This document shows positions 37,000 through 46,105 of a stretch of 64,000 nt of DNA, in pieces. Location: positions 62,001 through 126,000 of the forward strand of contig NZ_BAWM01000098.1 in assembly GCF_000759675.1 (NCBI RefSeq). The letters run 5' to 3'. Position 1 is the first letter of the stretch. Every line of letters begins with the position of its first letter. The position numbers were made by a program, and so were the translations under genes. Below the pieces are notes generated by a model, which was not told the DNA's origin, did no database searches, and saw only the letters and a program-made list of their open reading frames with translations. This DNA is from Neobacillus niacini. GTDB taxonomy: Bacteria > Bacillota > Bacilli > Bacillales > Cytobacillaceae.

Positions 37000-37076
37000 A
37001 TAGGACTTAAGCAGCACAGGTCCTATCAGAATGAAATTAATAATTAGAAAAAGAACATTGGACTAGGGGTGAATCT

Positions 37077-38012
37077 TTGCGTATCGAGCAATTCTTATAC
37101 ATAACGGAAATAGCAAAGACTGGCTCAATTGCGACTGCAGCTGAACGACTTTATGTATCATCTCCAGGTATAAGTCTTGCAATCAGCAGTTTAGAGGAAG
37201 AACTAGGAATAAAGATATTTGAACGCTCTAGAACTGGATTAGAGCCAACAGAAACAGGAAAAAAACTAATAATAAAAGCACAGGAGATATTAAATTGTAT
37301 AGAGGAATTTAAACATGAGGCAAAAGGTGATTCTTCGGATATCGAAGGGAATTTATCCATTTCAGCTGATCCGGCCATTTGCAGGAGTATTATCCCCAAA
37401 ACAGCGGCTGAACTAAATGCAAAATTCCCAGGAATAACTCTTCAAATTAAAGAATCAGCTTCTTATCAAGTTCGAAAAGACGTTTTGAATGGTGATGCGG
37501 ATATAGGCTTAGTCTTTTATCCATCCTTTTTAAATGAAGAAAATCAGTTGCTTACTTCAACACATATTATCGATAACTCAATGATGCTATGTTTTAGAAA
37601 AGATTCTGAATTGGCTAGTAAAGACATTCTTACCGTGGAGGATATACATAAATATCCAATTGTTGCCAACTACTTAAGTGATAATGACAGAAAAAAATTT
37701 CTCACTCAAGTATTTGGAGAATTTAACAAACTTAATATCCTGGTTCATTCCCAAAACTCTGAAACAAAAAAATATTTTATTTCACAGGGATTGGCAATTG
37801 GATTTGAACCGTACATAATTATTAAATCCGATCCGTTTTATCAAAGAGAAGATATTATCGTTAAACCTGTAAAAGGAATTGATTTGAAAATTTCCTATTA
37901 TTCTATTCGATTAAAAAGCAAATTTTTATCTGCTGCTGGAAAGGAATTTTCGAAAGAACTTCAAGTTCAAGCTAATGATTTCAAAGAAACAAATAAGATA
38001 ATAGTAATATAG
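37077..38012 (+). CDS. LysR-type transcriptional regulator
   Basis: 311 residues. N-terminal HTH (IAKTGSIATAAERLYVSSPG, about residues 12-31, then ISLAISSLEEELG) and a C-terminal co-inducer domain. Start TTG with TAGGGGTG upstream. It is the only plus-strand gene in the acyl-CoA island and is divergent from an SDR gene that carries a copy of the shared promoter element. That is the classical LysR arrangement, so it is the best local candidate for the activator of the element regulon; this is inference. Confidence 0.88.
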   Translation: MRIEQFLYITEIAKTGSIATAAERLYVSSPGISLAISSLEEELGIKIFERSRTGLEPTETGKKLIIKAQEILNCIEEFKHEAKGDSSDIEGNLSISADPAICRSIIPKTAAELNAKFPGITLQIKESASYQVRKDVLNGDADIGLVFYPSFLNEENQLLTSTHIIDNSMMLCFRKDSELASKDILTVEDIHKYPIVANYLSDNDRKKFLTQVFGEFNKLNILVHSQNSETKKYFISQGLAIGFEPYIIIKSDPFYQREDIIVKPVKGIDLKISYYSIRLKSKFLSAAGKEFSKELQVQANDFKETNKIIVI

Positions 38013-38052
38013 CTATACTACCCTAACTAAATATATTTTTCTTAACACAAGA

Positions 38053-38080
38053 AGGGATTTCACATCAAAGTGAATCCCTC
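38053..38080 (+). terminator. Terminator of the LysR gene (AAGGGATTCACT family)
   Basis: AGGGATTTCAC pairs with GTGAATCCCT (one bulge), followed by CTCCTTTTATTTA. It may also serve the converging hydrolase gene; the 137 bp between hold nothing else I can identify. Confidence 0.7.
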
Positions 38081-38217
38081 CTTTTATTTAGATATCCATA
38101 ATTGTACACTAAATTTATAATTCAAATCTTTGATAAGTGGGTGCCAGCTCCATTGCACCATTCGTAAATTTAATATAACTATTATGCAGGTCTTACTCCT
38201 CTGACTATTCTAAATCC

Positions 38218-39051
38218 CTATTTAATTTCAAAAAACTCTATTAAAAGTTCATTTAATTTTTCTGATTGATCAAGTGGTACCCAATGACTGCCTGATAATC
38301 TTTCATATCTCCATGGTCCCTCAATCATTTCACTAGATTGAAGCATTTTTGCTTCTGTTAAAAAAGGATCAAAGCTACTCCAAATTCCTATTGTTGGTGA
38401 CTTAATCTTTGGGTGGACCCCCTTATGTACAAAGGCTTTCATTGAGCTGTTTGCTCTGTACCAATTAAGTGCAGCCCTTAATGCACCCGGTCGGGATAAC
38501 TCCTTTATCCATTTTTCTTGTTCACTATGATTTCGGCACCATTCTCTGAAAAGTTCCCAATTATTTTTAGTTAAAAATTCCTCGGCATAGTGTTCTGACT
38601 GAAACATAAATACATACCATGATTTTTCAAATTGATCAATTTGTACATGGAATCTTCCACCTGGGTGACCAACAGAAATTGGGACATATTTTTCAACTAC
38701 ATCCGGAAAAAGCGAAGTAAGTGCCCAGCCCAGCAATGCACCCCAATCATGGCCAACTAATCGTAAACGATCAACGTTTAATTCTTTTAAGATTCCTATA
38801 ACATCTGAAACAAGTAACTTCAAATTATAAGCTTCAATCTCTTGTGGCTTGTCTGATTCACCAAACCCCCGTAAGTCTGGAGCGATAACCCTATAACCAG
38901 CCCTAACCAACGGCTGAATTTGGTTTCTCCATAAGTAGGAGGAGTCGGGAAATCCGTGGAGTAGTAGTACAGCTGGTCCAGTGCCTTCATCCACTACATG
39001 AAACTGAAGGCCATTTACATTTATCTTTTTTCCTTCTAATTCATAGCTCAT
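38218..39051 (-). CDS. Alpha/beta hydrolase, epoxide hydrolase-like (paralogue 1)
   Basis: 277 residues. HGFPDSSYLW forms the oxyanion region, GHDWGALLG is the nucleophile elbow with Asp (not Ser), and SGSHWVPLDQ carries the catalytic His. An Asp nucleophile is typical of epoxide hydrolases and dehalogenases. ATG at 39051 has GGAGG 8 bp upstream. It directly follows the first alkylsulfatase-like gene (14 bp), a pairing repeated at 49-51 kb. The substrate is probably an epoxide or ester intermediate. Confidence 0.85.
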   Translation of the reverse strand: MSYELEGKKINVNGLQFHVVDEGTGPAVLLLHGFPDSSYLWRNQIQPLVRAGYRVIAPDLRGFGESDKPQEIEAYNLKLLVSDVIGILKELNVDRLRLVGHDWGALLGWALTSLFPDVVEKYVPISVGHPGGRFHVQIDQFEKSWYVFMFQSEHYAEEFLTKNNWELFREWCRNHSEQEKWIKELSRPGALRAALNWYRANSSMKAFVHKGVHPKIKSPTIGIWSSFDPFLTEAKMLQSSEMIEGPWRYERLSGSHWVPLDQSEKLNELLIEFFEIK

Positions 39052-39065
39052 CACTATTTCCTCCT

Positions 39066-40784
39066 CTATTTATTTTCGATAATTATTTCATCAAACATGG
39101 CTAAGAAATTAGTCGCTTCCTCCTTGCTGCCTTTTATTATCGTAATATTGCCGATCGTTAATGCATTCTCAAGTGTAATTTCGCAAGTTAATAATTGAGC
39201 CAAATCTTTACATGTTGTTTGAATTGTTAAATCAGGGGTGATTGAGTTCGTATTGAAATTTACGACTTCTGCTAAACCTTTTCGAACTTGTAATCCAATT
39301 TCAACGTTTGAATCAGTTAGGTTAACTCGCATCAATTGATTTACAGTTTCACTTTTCACTGGGTCTATTTTCACTCTAAGAAAATTCATAATAGCTTCTG
39401 GTTGTAATGTACTTATGTTTTCAGATTTAACCACTCTTACATTTGGACTAATTTTCCCTTCAAGTTCAAGAACGTGAGTTAAATAAAAGTTTCTTGTGAT
39501 GGAAGAAGGTGATGCCTCAGCAAGCTTTCTTAGTGCATTAGCTTTTATTTGACGAGCTAGTTTATGATCTGGATATAATTTTAATACATACGTAATTAAT
39601 TGAGCAGACCATGCAAATTCAAGATCGTCATAAGCTTTTTGAGCTTCTTCCAATACTTTTTCAAGCCCTCCGAAACCATTAATGATTTTTTCAGCTTCCA
39701 CTTTTTTCGAAACTGGATGAATCGTTGCTGTATCATTCCCATACCAACCGATTAAATAAGCATAGGTCCCTCTCACAAAGTTTGCCACTTCACCATAAAA
39801 AGGTTGTAAAATCGGACTGTTCTTTAAGTGAGAAGGCAATTTAACAAACTCCACAAGATCTTCAGGAGAAAGTCCAAGGTTGATTCCACGAATCGTTTGA
39901 TCATAGACAAATTGCATTCCATCGTGGTATTCTTCTATCGCATTTTCAGACTCTTTTGATCCAAAAATAGGAACTCCATGTACTCCAATAATATGTGTTG
40001 GTTTTAATGCGCGCAGTTCCTTTATGCTATTAATCCAATTTTTTGGATCGCGAGTATCTCCTCTTAAAGCTCCGATGTTTGGAAACACACCCCAAAGAAC
40101 ATTATTAATTGCTACACCCTTATCAGGTAACCAGATGATCAATCCATCATTTGTATCTGTAATGGTAGGAATGAACTCAACATTAATTCCGTCAATTACA
40201 GTTTTACATGCCTTTGAAACTGTACGGTTCGGTTTTACGTATCCTCTAGTTCTTCCTTTTTCAAAATCGATATAATAGGATCCTAGCGCCAAATTTGGAA
40301 AAGCATCAGGTCCTTTAGGAGGAAGGAACAGTCCAAATTGGGTAAATGCTTTTTTAATATGGGTTTGCTTAAGATCCACATTATTAGCGCTAATATTGGC
40401 ATCAACTAACTCATGCCCCCAAATTTCAATTGAATCCTCCAGACCTTCAGGTACATAAGCTCTTGTACCCACTGTATAATGCCAATGTGTATAAATAATC
40501 GCTGACACTGGTTTATCTGTTATTTTTCTAAACTCTTCTAAATGCTCTTCTGCTTCTTCAATTCCATCACCTGTATCAACAATGATCATCCCATTTTTGC
40601 CTTCGATCATGGTTGTATTTGCTAGGCCAACTCCAATAACTTGATATACGCCATCCGTAATTTTTACTAAACGTTTTTCAAAATTTTTCGAATGATCAAT
40701 TAGCTTTGAATTGGCAACTTCACCTTTTGGTCCAATCTTTGTTACAGATTCTTTAATATTGCTTTGATTTTTGGTCATTTCCAC
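39066..40784 (-). CDS. Alkylsulfatase-like metallo-beta-lactamase protein with altered metal site (paralogue 1)
   Basis: 572 residues with the layout of SdsA1-type alkylsulfatases: N-terminal metallo-beta-lactamase fold, a helical dimerisation domain (GGLEKVLEEAQKAYDD, FAWSAQLITYVLKLYP) and a C-terminal SCP-2-like domain. The usual HxHxDH motif is replaced by HWHYTV at residues 100-105, so the Asp and third His are lost. The later Glu ligands also appear changed to Asp and Asn (TDTNDG and INNVLW). Sulfatase activity is therefore doubtful. GTG start with GAGGTG upstream; second gene of the MFS-led operon. Confidence 0.82.
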   Translation of the reverse strand: MEMTKNQSNIKESVTKIGPKGEVANSKLIDHSKNFEKRLVKITDGVYQVIGVGLANTTMIEGKNGMIIVDTGDGIEEAEEHLEEFRKITDKPVSAIIYTHWHYTVGTRAYVPEGLEDSIEIWGHELVDANISANNVDLKQTHIKKAFTQFGLFLPPKGPDAFPNLALGSYYIDFEKGRTRGYVKPNRTVSKACKTVIDGINVEFIPTITDTNDGLIIWLPDKGVAINNVLWGVFPNIGALRGDTRDPKNWINSIKELRALKPTHIIGVHGVPIFGSKESENAIEEYHDGMQFVYDQTIRGINLGLSPEDLVEFVKLPSHLKNSPILQPFYGEVANFVRGTYAYLIGWYGNDTATIHPVSKKVEAEKIINGFGGLEKVLEEAQKAYDDLEFAWSAQLITYVLKLYPDHKLARQIKANALRKLAEASPSSITRNFYLTHVLELEGKISPNVRVVKSENISTLQPEAIMNFLRVKIDPVKSETVNQLMRVNLTDSNVEIGLQVRKGLAEVVNFNTNSITPDLTIQTTCKDLAQLLTCEITLENALTIGNITIIKGSKEEATNFLAMFDEIIIENK

Positions 40785-40820
40785 TTTTACACACCTCTTT
40801 TTTTTAATGATAAAATGATA

Positions 40821-42080
40821 TTAAAATGAAATAGCATTTTCAGTTGGCTGAGCAGCTTCAGCAGAAGACTCATCTGGTCTGCAAAAGAGAATAAAAAGTA
40901 GTCCAGCGATTAGCATCAATCCACCAATATAAAATAATGCATAATGGAAGCCAAGAACTTTATTGGTACCAGCCAGGTTAATAAGAAGTCCAATCACGAT
41001 TGGACCGATGATCCCTGCTATATTTTGAAAGGATGTTCCTAAACTAATTCCGAATCCTCTTCGCGTTGGAAAAAGCTTAATCATAATTTGTGGAACAATA
41101 GATGCTATTGTTGCTACACAACCAGCTGACAGGATAAACATTCCTAATATTAATAAGTTAGATTGGACGATAGTAGCAAGGAAATAGCCGAGTGCTGCAA
41201 CGATTAAACAAACTCCACCGACAACAACACGTGAGGTATAATAGCTCTGATTTTTTTTGAAAAGATTATCAGAAATTTTAGAAATAAATATACTAATAAT
41301 CAGACCGCCTACTCCAACGGCAACTGATGCTAGTCCAATTTGTTTATTTGTTAATCCGAGTATTTGCCCAAAATACAGAGGCTGAAAAACTGATGTCCAA
41401 GCAAGTGCCCCGAATGCCGAGAAGCCCAAAAATAAAGTTAATAAACAAGACCGTGAGAATATGATTGGTGAAACTTCAGACCATTTAAACTTACTTTGAG
41501 TGGTGACCGGCTCGTCCCATTCTACTTTAGCTGGTTTCTCTTTCCCTAGCCACATCCATAAAACAGCCCAAACAACACTCAAAATACCCGTTGAGGCAAA
41601 TGCACCTCGCCAACCTAAATCTTCTATTAGCACTACGAAAATTGGCGCTAATATTACTGCTCCAACTATTGCACCACCATTAAAAATAGATAGGGCTAAT
41701 CCACGAGAATTCGGATGAAACCATTTGCTTAATTGACTCATGGATATCGGTCCATGTGGCCCTTCACCTACACCTAACAAAATTCTGTAAAGAATAAGTA
41801 AAGGTAATCCAGATATCGCAAAGGCGCCAAATTGAAGAACTGTCCAAGAAAATAATAAAAAGGTTAATGCCTTCTTTGTCCCAATTCGATCTGACCATGC
41901 ACCGCCAACTACACCAGCAATACTAAATAGCCAAAAAAAGCTGCTACCCACAATTCCCCATTGTGAATAAGTTAAATTAAATTCTTTCATAATTGGTTCA
42001 GCTGCAAAGCCTAAAATCGACTTATCTGCAAAATTAATCATTAAACCAAAGAACATAAACAAAAGTATCAACCATCTCAT
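40821..42080 (-). CDS. MFS transporter, anion:cation symporter (ACS)-like
   Basis: 419 residues with 12 membrane segments. Typical signs are FADKSILGFAAEPIM in helix 1, GGAWSDRIGTKKAL (motif A) and GVGEGPHGPISM. ACS-type members often import organic anions. It is the first gene of a unit with the alkylsulfatase-like and epoxide-hydrolase-like genes, preceded by promoter-element copy 6, so it probably imports the growth substrate or a derivative. ATG at 42080 is chosen from alignment to the family and a GGGG site upstream. Confidence 0.87.
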   Translation of the reverse strand: MRWLILLFMFFGLMINFADKSILGFAAEPIMKEFNLTYSQWGIVGSSFFWLFSIAGVVGGAWSDRIGTKKALTFLLFSWTVLQFGAFAISGLPLLILYRILLGVGEGPHGPISMSQLSKWFHPNSRGLALSIFNGGAIVGAVILAPIFVVLIEDLGWRGAFASTGILSVVWAVLWMWLGKEKPAKVEWDEPVTTQSKFKWSEVSPIIFSRSCLLTLFLGFSAFGALAWTSVFQPLYFGQILGLTNKQIGLASVAVGVGGLIISIFISKISDNLFKKNQSYYTSRVVVGGVCLIVAALGYFLATIVQSNLLILGMFILSAGCVATIASIVPQIMIKLFPTRRGFGISLGTSFQNIAGIIGPIVIGLLINLAGTNKVLGFHYALFYIGGLMLIAGLLFILFCRPDESSAEAAQPTENAISF

Positions 42081-42344
42081 AAAGAACCCCAACCCCTTTT
42101 CGTATAGAAAACAATTTGTTACTCCTTTATTTCCATTTCTTATTCACGATGACGTAAAATGCCTCAAAGAATAACTACAATTCTTTAATAATTATCGAGT
42201 TTATCATTTAATTACACTAAACATTAGGCAACTACTAATTCTACTAATTTAATCGTTAATTGCGGGCTTTTTAATAGAAATTCTGTACACCTCCTCTAGC
42301 ATGTAGCCCAAAGCATTTAAGTTTAAAAAGATTCAGAAAAATAA

Positions 42345-42427
42345 GAATCTTTACATTTGAATAATAATTTAATAATATAATTTTTTAAAGGTTAGAAATT
42401 AAAAGGTACGTTTAGGAAATTCTAAGG
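42345..42427 (-). promoter_or_regulatory. Shared bipartite promoter element, copy 6 (MFS operon)
   Basis: GAATCTTTACATTTGAATAAT at the left and AAAAGGTACGTTTAGGAAAT at the right, 60 bp between block starts. The 260 bp between it and the transporter contain no gene. Confidence 0.75.
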
Positions 42428-42495
42428 CTAGAAATCAGTAGGGAAATTCTAGTACTCTAATTTTCCCTAAAGATACTGCACAAATTGCGCAATAA

Positions 42496-42531
42496 AAAGG
42501 CAGTAGAATAAATTATTATTCTACTGCCTTT
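42496..42531 (-). terminator. Terminator of the PhaP/PhaR-like unit
   Basis: AAAGGCAGTAGAATAA pairs perfectly with TTATTCTACTGCCTTT over a 4-nt loop. Confidence 0.85.
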
Positions 42532-42592
42532 AATAGCATTTTCTTTTGTATTATTCTTACCATCTATTATTATTTTAAGTTAATAATCTCTT

Positions 42593-43078
42593 TTAACTTT
42601 TTAAGTCAGCTAACTCATTTTTCATTGCGAGTAACTCACAATGAGTCTTTTTTGCTTCAACTAATTCAACTTTTGTTTTCATTAGTTCTGTTTTCAGCTG
42701 TTTTGTTAGTTTAATATTGTCACTACCAACCTCTACGAGCACACTCTCAATTTCTTTATTTGTAGAGTATACGGAGTCTTGTAATTTCCTAATATGTTTC
42801 TCAAGGGAATCCAATTTTTCTGCTATTTGAATAGATAATTTGGCAATATTAGCAAAACCCTCTTTTGTTGGTAAATTCAACTGATTTGCTAACAACTCTT
42901 GACTATTATCAATCATCTTTCTAAACCGAGTGTGTATATATGAAGAAAGTCTTGAAAATTGGACTACCTCACGATTATTTGTTAATAAGTGATTGAAATT
43001 ATTTCCGTGTTTCTCCCATTGACTACTAAATTTATTAACAAGATCATCTGGATCAAACGTATTCTGGTTAGTCACCAT
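42593..43078 (-). CDS. PhaR-like polyhydroxyalkanoate synthase subunit
   Basis: 161 residues, mainly helical. NQLNLPTKEGFANIAKLSIQ and IAEKLDSLEKHIRKL resemble the conserved LNLPTKEDIANIA-like core of Bacillus PhaR, the partner of class IV PHA synthase PhaC, followed by a coiled coil. GGAGG precedes ATG. No phaC, phaB or phaQ is in the window, so either PhaC is elsewhere or this pair serves another granule- or droplet-associated role. It follows the phasin-like gene by 22 bp. Confidence 0.65.
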   Translation of the reverse strand: MVTNQNTFDPDDLVNKFSSQWEKHGNNFNHLLTNNREVVQFSRLSSYIHTRFRKMIDNSQELLANQLNLPTKEGFANIAKLSIQIAEKLDSLEKHIRKLQDSVYSTNKEIESVLVEVGSDNIKLTKQLKTELMKTKVELVEAKKTHCELLAMKNELADLKS

Positions 43079-43100
43079 GCGTCCTCCTAGATTTTGTTTA

Positions 43101-43679
43101 TTAATTAGTTAATTCGTTTGAACGTTCAATAAATTTATTAAAAGGAAACATTACATTTCTAACTGGTTTTGTTATCAAATTAAGTAATGCACTTTGATTT
43201 GTTTGGATAATTAAAGCTGTATCTTTCACTTTTTTCACATATGAATTTCTATTATTTCGTCTGAATTCAATATATTTTTTTACTACAGACACATAATTTT
43301 CTACAAATTTACCATTACCGATATGATCAAATGGTTTTGACACTAGCTCAGCGGTTTTATTCTTAAGATAATCTAGTTGATTATTAATTTGCTCATTTGA
43401 TTTAATAGGAAATAAACTTTGTAAGCTAATTGTGGCTAGTAAAAGTTCTTCTCTTGATTTATTTTCCAATTCAAATAGGTCCCTAGAAAATTGTTTAGAA
43501 AGTTCCTTAAAATTTGTTTGATTTTTTTTCACATTTTCTGCTAAATTCTTTGCAGATTGAAGAAAATGATCTTCACGAACTTCCTCCCTTTCAACCCAAG
43601 AATCTAAATTTATGAAAGCTTGATTCCAAAGAAGCTCAATACTTGAAACATTTTTTTTTAATTTTTTTGTTTTTCCCAT
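43101..43679 (-). CDS. Phasin (PhaP)-like protein
   Basis: 192 residues, helical, basic at both ends with no membrane segment. The arrangement before a PhaR-like gene resembles Bacillus phaP/phaR loci. I chose ATG at 43679 because TTTGGAGGG lies 7 bp upstream; the frame extends further up without a better site. Sequence similarity to known phasins is weak to my eye. It is driven by promoter-element copy 7, which places it in the catabolic regulon. Confidence 0.5.
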   Translation of the reverse strand: MGKTKKLKKNVSSIELLWNQAFINLDSWVEREEVREDHFLQSAKNLAENVKKNQTNFKELSKQFSRDLFELENKSREELLLATISLQSLFPIKSNEQINNQLDYLKNKTAELVSKPFDHIGNGKFVENYVSVVKKYIEFRRNNRNSYVKKVKDTALIIQTNQSALLNLITKPVRNVMFPFNKFIERSNELTN

Positions 43680-43784
43680 TACTTTTCCCTCCAAATATGT
43701 TATTAAATCTAATGCCAAAATAGTGACTTTGTTAATTTTTTTGAAAAGCTTAATTCTCGAGGATAGTATTTTTGATTTCCCCTT

Positions 43785-43857
43785 ATTACCAAATGATAAT
43801 TTTTTATAAATTTTTGGAAAGTTTAGAAATCAAAAGGTAAGTTAAGTAAATATTTAT
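43785..43857 (-). promoter_or_regulatory. Shared bipartite promoter element, copy 7 (PhaP/PhaR-like genes)
   Basis: ATTACCAAATGATAATTTTTT at the left and CAAAAGGTAAGTTAAGTAAA at the right. The left GAATC block is decayed. The right edge abuts the truncated thioesterase gene directly. Confidence 0.65.
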
Positions 43858-43976
43858 ATAGTCACGGGCAGTTCCAGAATAATGCTACCATCTTCTAATT
43901 GAATCATGTCAAACCCTAATGAAGCTTTGAAACTTTTACATAATTCTGCCTTTTTCATTATTTCCGTAACAACCAT
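43854..43976 (-). pseudogene. 5' fragment of a PaaI-type thioesterase gene
   Basis: ATG at 43976 opens 40 codons (AELCKSFKASLGFDMIQLED, then GSIILELPVT) that closely match residues about 9-40 of the thioesterase at 55953-56354 (AELCNSFDVSLGFDMIQLDG). The gene then breaks off at the outer edge of promoter-element copy 7 and meets a stop. The remaining 90 residues, including the catalytic hotdog core, are absent. Confidence 0.85.
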
Positions 43977-44060
43977 TGTATTACCTCACTTATTCTTTTT
44001 TATCTATATTTGTAACAGAAACTCGATATAGAACTTAAATGAATGATAACCTAAAAAGAA

Positions 44061-44093
44061 AGTCATTCCCCAAATTAATGAAAAGGAATGACT
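44061..44093 (-). terminator. Terminator of the ligase B gene
   Basis: AGTCATTCC and GGAATGACT pair perfectly over a 15-nt loop; a T-rich tail follows on the minus strand. Confidence 0.75.
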
Positions 44094-44145
44094 GATTAAG
44101 AACCCTGATTTTTTAGAATTTACTACTAGTTATATACAACATTTC

Positions 44146-45777
44146 TTACTGGTTATTTTTCTCAACATCGTCATCCCTTAATTGTCGTCGGAGTATTTTA
44201 CCAACGGCCGTTTTCGGAAGAGATTCTCTAAATTCAATGATCCGTGGAACCTTATATCTAGTTATTCGTTCTCTACACCAATCCTGGATTTCTTCTGCTG
44301 TTAAAATGGCATCTTTTTTTAGTACGATAGCCGCTTTAATCGTTTCACCGCGATACGAGTCTGGAACACCGTATACACCAGCTTCCAGTACTGCAGGATG
44401 CTGATAAATTACATCCTCCACTTCTGCAGGGTAAACATTAAAGCCTCCCGTAATGATCAATTCTTTTTTTCGGCCAACAATATAGAAATAGCCATCACTG
44501 TCCATCGTTCCGATATCACCCGTATGCAGCCAGCCATCACGAATGGTTTTTTCCGTTTCTTCCGGATTCTTCCAGTATCCCTTTGTAACTATTGGCCCCT
44601 TTACAATGATTTCTCCGGGCTCACCAATTGGCATTTCCATCGTTCCTGTTGCGATATCCACAATTTTCACTTCTAAATTCACCATTGGAATACCCGTACT
44701 TCCTACTTTCCTTATTCCTGCAATTGGATTTCGAGTTACTCCAGTCGTCGCTTCTGACAAGCCCCAAGCTTCCACCATCGGGGCTCCCGTGATTTCTTCA
44801 AACTTTTTAATCACTTCAATTGGTAAAGGTGACGACCCACAAATACAAAATTGAAAACAGGTTAAGTCATCCTTTTTTAAGTCAGGATGATTTAGTAATG
44901 CAATATACATTGTTGGTGACCCGTAAAAAATGGTTGGTCTCTGTTTACGAATCATTTCTAAAATGTAATTCATATCAAATTTATCAATTAGATAAAGACG
45001 CCCGCCAATAAAAATAGATTCAATTAAACTGTACAATCCCATGCCATGATAGAGTGGAGCAAAACCAAGGTTGCAATGTTCCCCTTTCTCAAACACCCTA
45101 TAAAGTCCTGAAGTATAACCTATATATAGCATTGAGACCAGGTTTGAGTGTGAAATCATAACTCCCTTTGGACGGCCTGTTGTTCCACTTGTAAATGCTA
45201 AATAGGCAACGTCTTCTGGTTGAACGTCTCTAATCAGAAGTTCGGAGGTCTCAGTAGCGATCCAGTGATGTAAATTATCTTCTTCATTTATTTCCTGATC
45301 AGCCAAAATAAAAATAACCTCATTGGCCAACCCAATTTTCTCAAGTTTCTCCATCTGGTCTCTGAAGGCGATTATTCCTTTTGACTCCGAATTACGAAGA
45401 ATATGATCCAATTCTGCCGGCTGATAATTAGGATTGACCTGAACAACGATACCTCCTAATCGTTGAATGGAAAAGAATGCAATGACATATTCAAGACAAT
45501 TCGGCACCATGATCGAGATGCAATCACCCTTGCGGAATCCCCGCTTATAGAGAGCTGTGGCTACACGTTCACTAATATTTTTCAACTCGGAGAAGGTTAA
45601 TTCTCTCTCGCCGTCCACGACAGCGATTTTAGTTGGGTACTTGTATGCTGACTTTTCCAGGATGTCGAATATAGTGATAGACGGTATGTCAATCTGATGC
45701 GGATCTCCTTCTGTATAAGATGCAAGCCATGGTTTACTTAAATAAATTGACCCTTTATTCTGAATTTCGGTACTCAT
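44146..45777 (-). CDS. Acyl-CoA synthetase / AMP-forming CoA ligase (paralogue B)
   Basis: 543 residues with the same motifs as paralogue A: FTSGTTGRPKG, GLSEATTG, YFYIVGRKKELIITGG and PKTAVGKILRRQL. It aligns with A end to end and long stretches are identical. Differences are scattered (for example GYTSGLYRVF against GYGSGLYRVF), so substrate range may have shifted slightly. ATG at 45777 aligns with the start of A. It lies 328 bp downstream of the esterase gene; that gap holds no gene or element I can see, so it may be co-transcribed with the esterase. Confidence 0.93.
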   Translation of the reverse strand: MSTEIQNKGSIYLSKPWLASYTEGDPHQIDIPSITIFDILEKSAYKYPTKIAVVDGERELTFSELKNISERVATALYKRGFRKGDCISIMVPNCLEYVIAFFSIQRLGGIVVQVNPNYQPAELDHILRNSESKGIIAFRDQMEKLEKIGLANEVIFILADQEINEEDNLHHWIATETSELLIRDVQPEDVAYLAFTSGTTGRPKGVMISHSNLVSMLYIGYTSGLYRVFEKGEHCNLGFAPLYHGMGLYSLIESIFIGGRLYLIDKFDMNYILEMIRKQRPTIFYGSPTMYIALLNHPDLKKDDLTCFQFCICGSSPLPIEVIKKFEEITGAPMVEAWGLSEATTGVTRNPIAGIRKVGSTGIPMVNLEVKIVDIATGTMEMPIGEPGEIIVKGPIVTKGYWKNPEETEKTIRDGWLHTGDIGTMDSDGYFYIVGRKKELIITGGFNVYPAEVEDVIYQHPAVLEAGVYGVPDSYRGETIKAAIVLKKDAILTAEEIQDWCRERITRYKVPRIIEFRESLPKTAVGKILRRQLRDDDVEKNNQ

Positions 45778-46105
45778 AAATATAGACACCCCATTATCGA
45801 ATCATTTAATAAATTTTATCCTAAACTTTTTGTTATCTGTCTCTAATTGAAAGGGTCTCGAAATGGAGGATTCTCAATAAGAGTGAATACAAAAAAATTT
45901 AATTTTATGTTGAACTATTGGCAAGACTTCAGTGATTGAATTATTTTAAAAAAATTCAGAAAATTATTTATATGGACATTTCAGCCATTTTAATCTGGAT
46001 ACATTGAAATGAACTAATTAGCTTACCTTTCTTTCTTACAAATGGTTATTTTGACTTTAAATATTGCATGTTTAATAATTTTAATCATTCATTAATAGTA
46101 AAGTC

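Noticed and set aside
39066-40784. Confident annotation as alkylsulfatase
   Set aside because: Domain layout fits, but the key HxHxDH residues and Glu ligands are not conserved.
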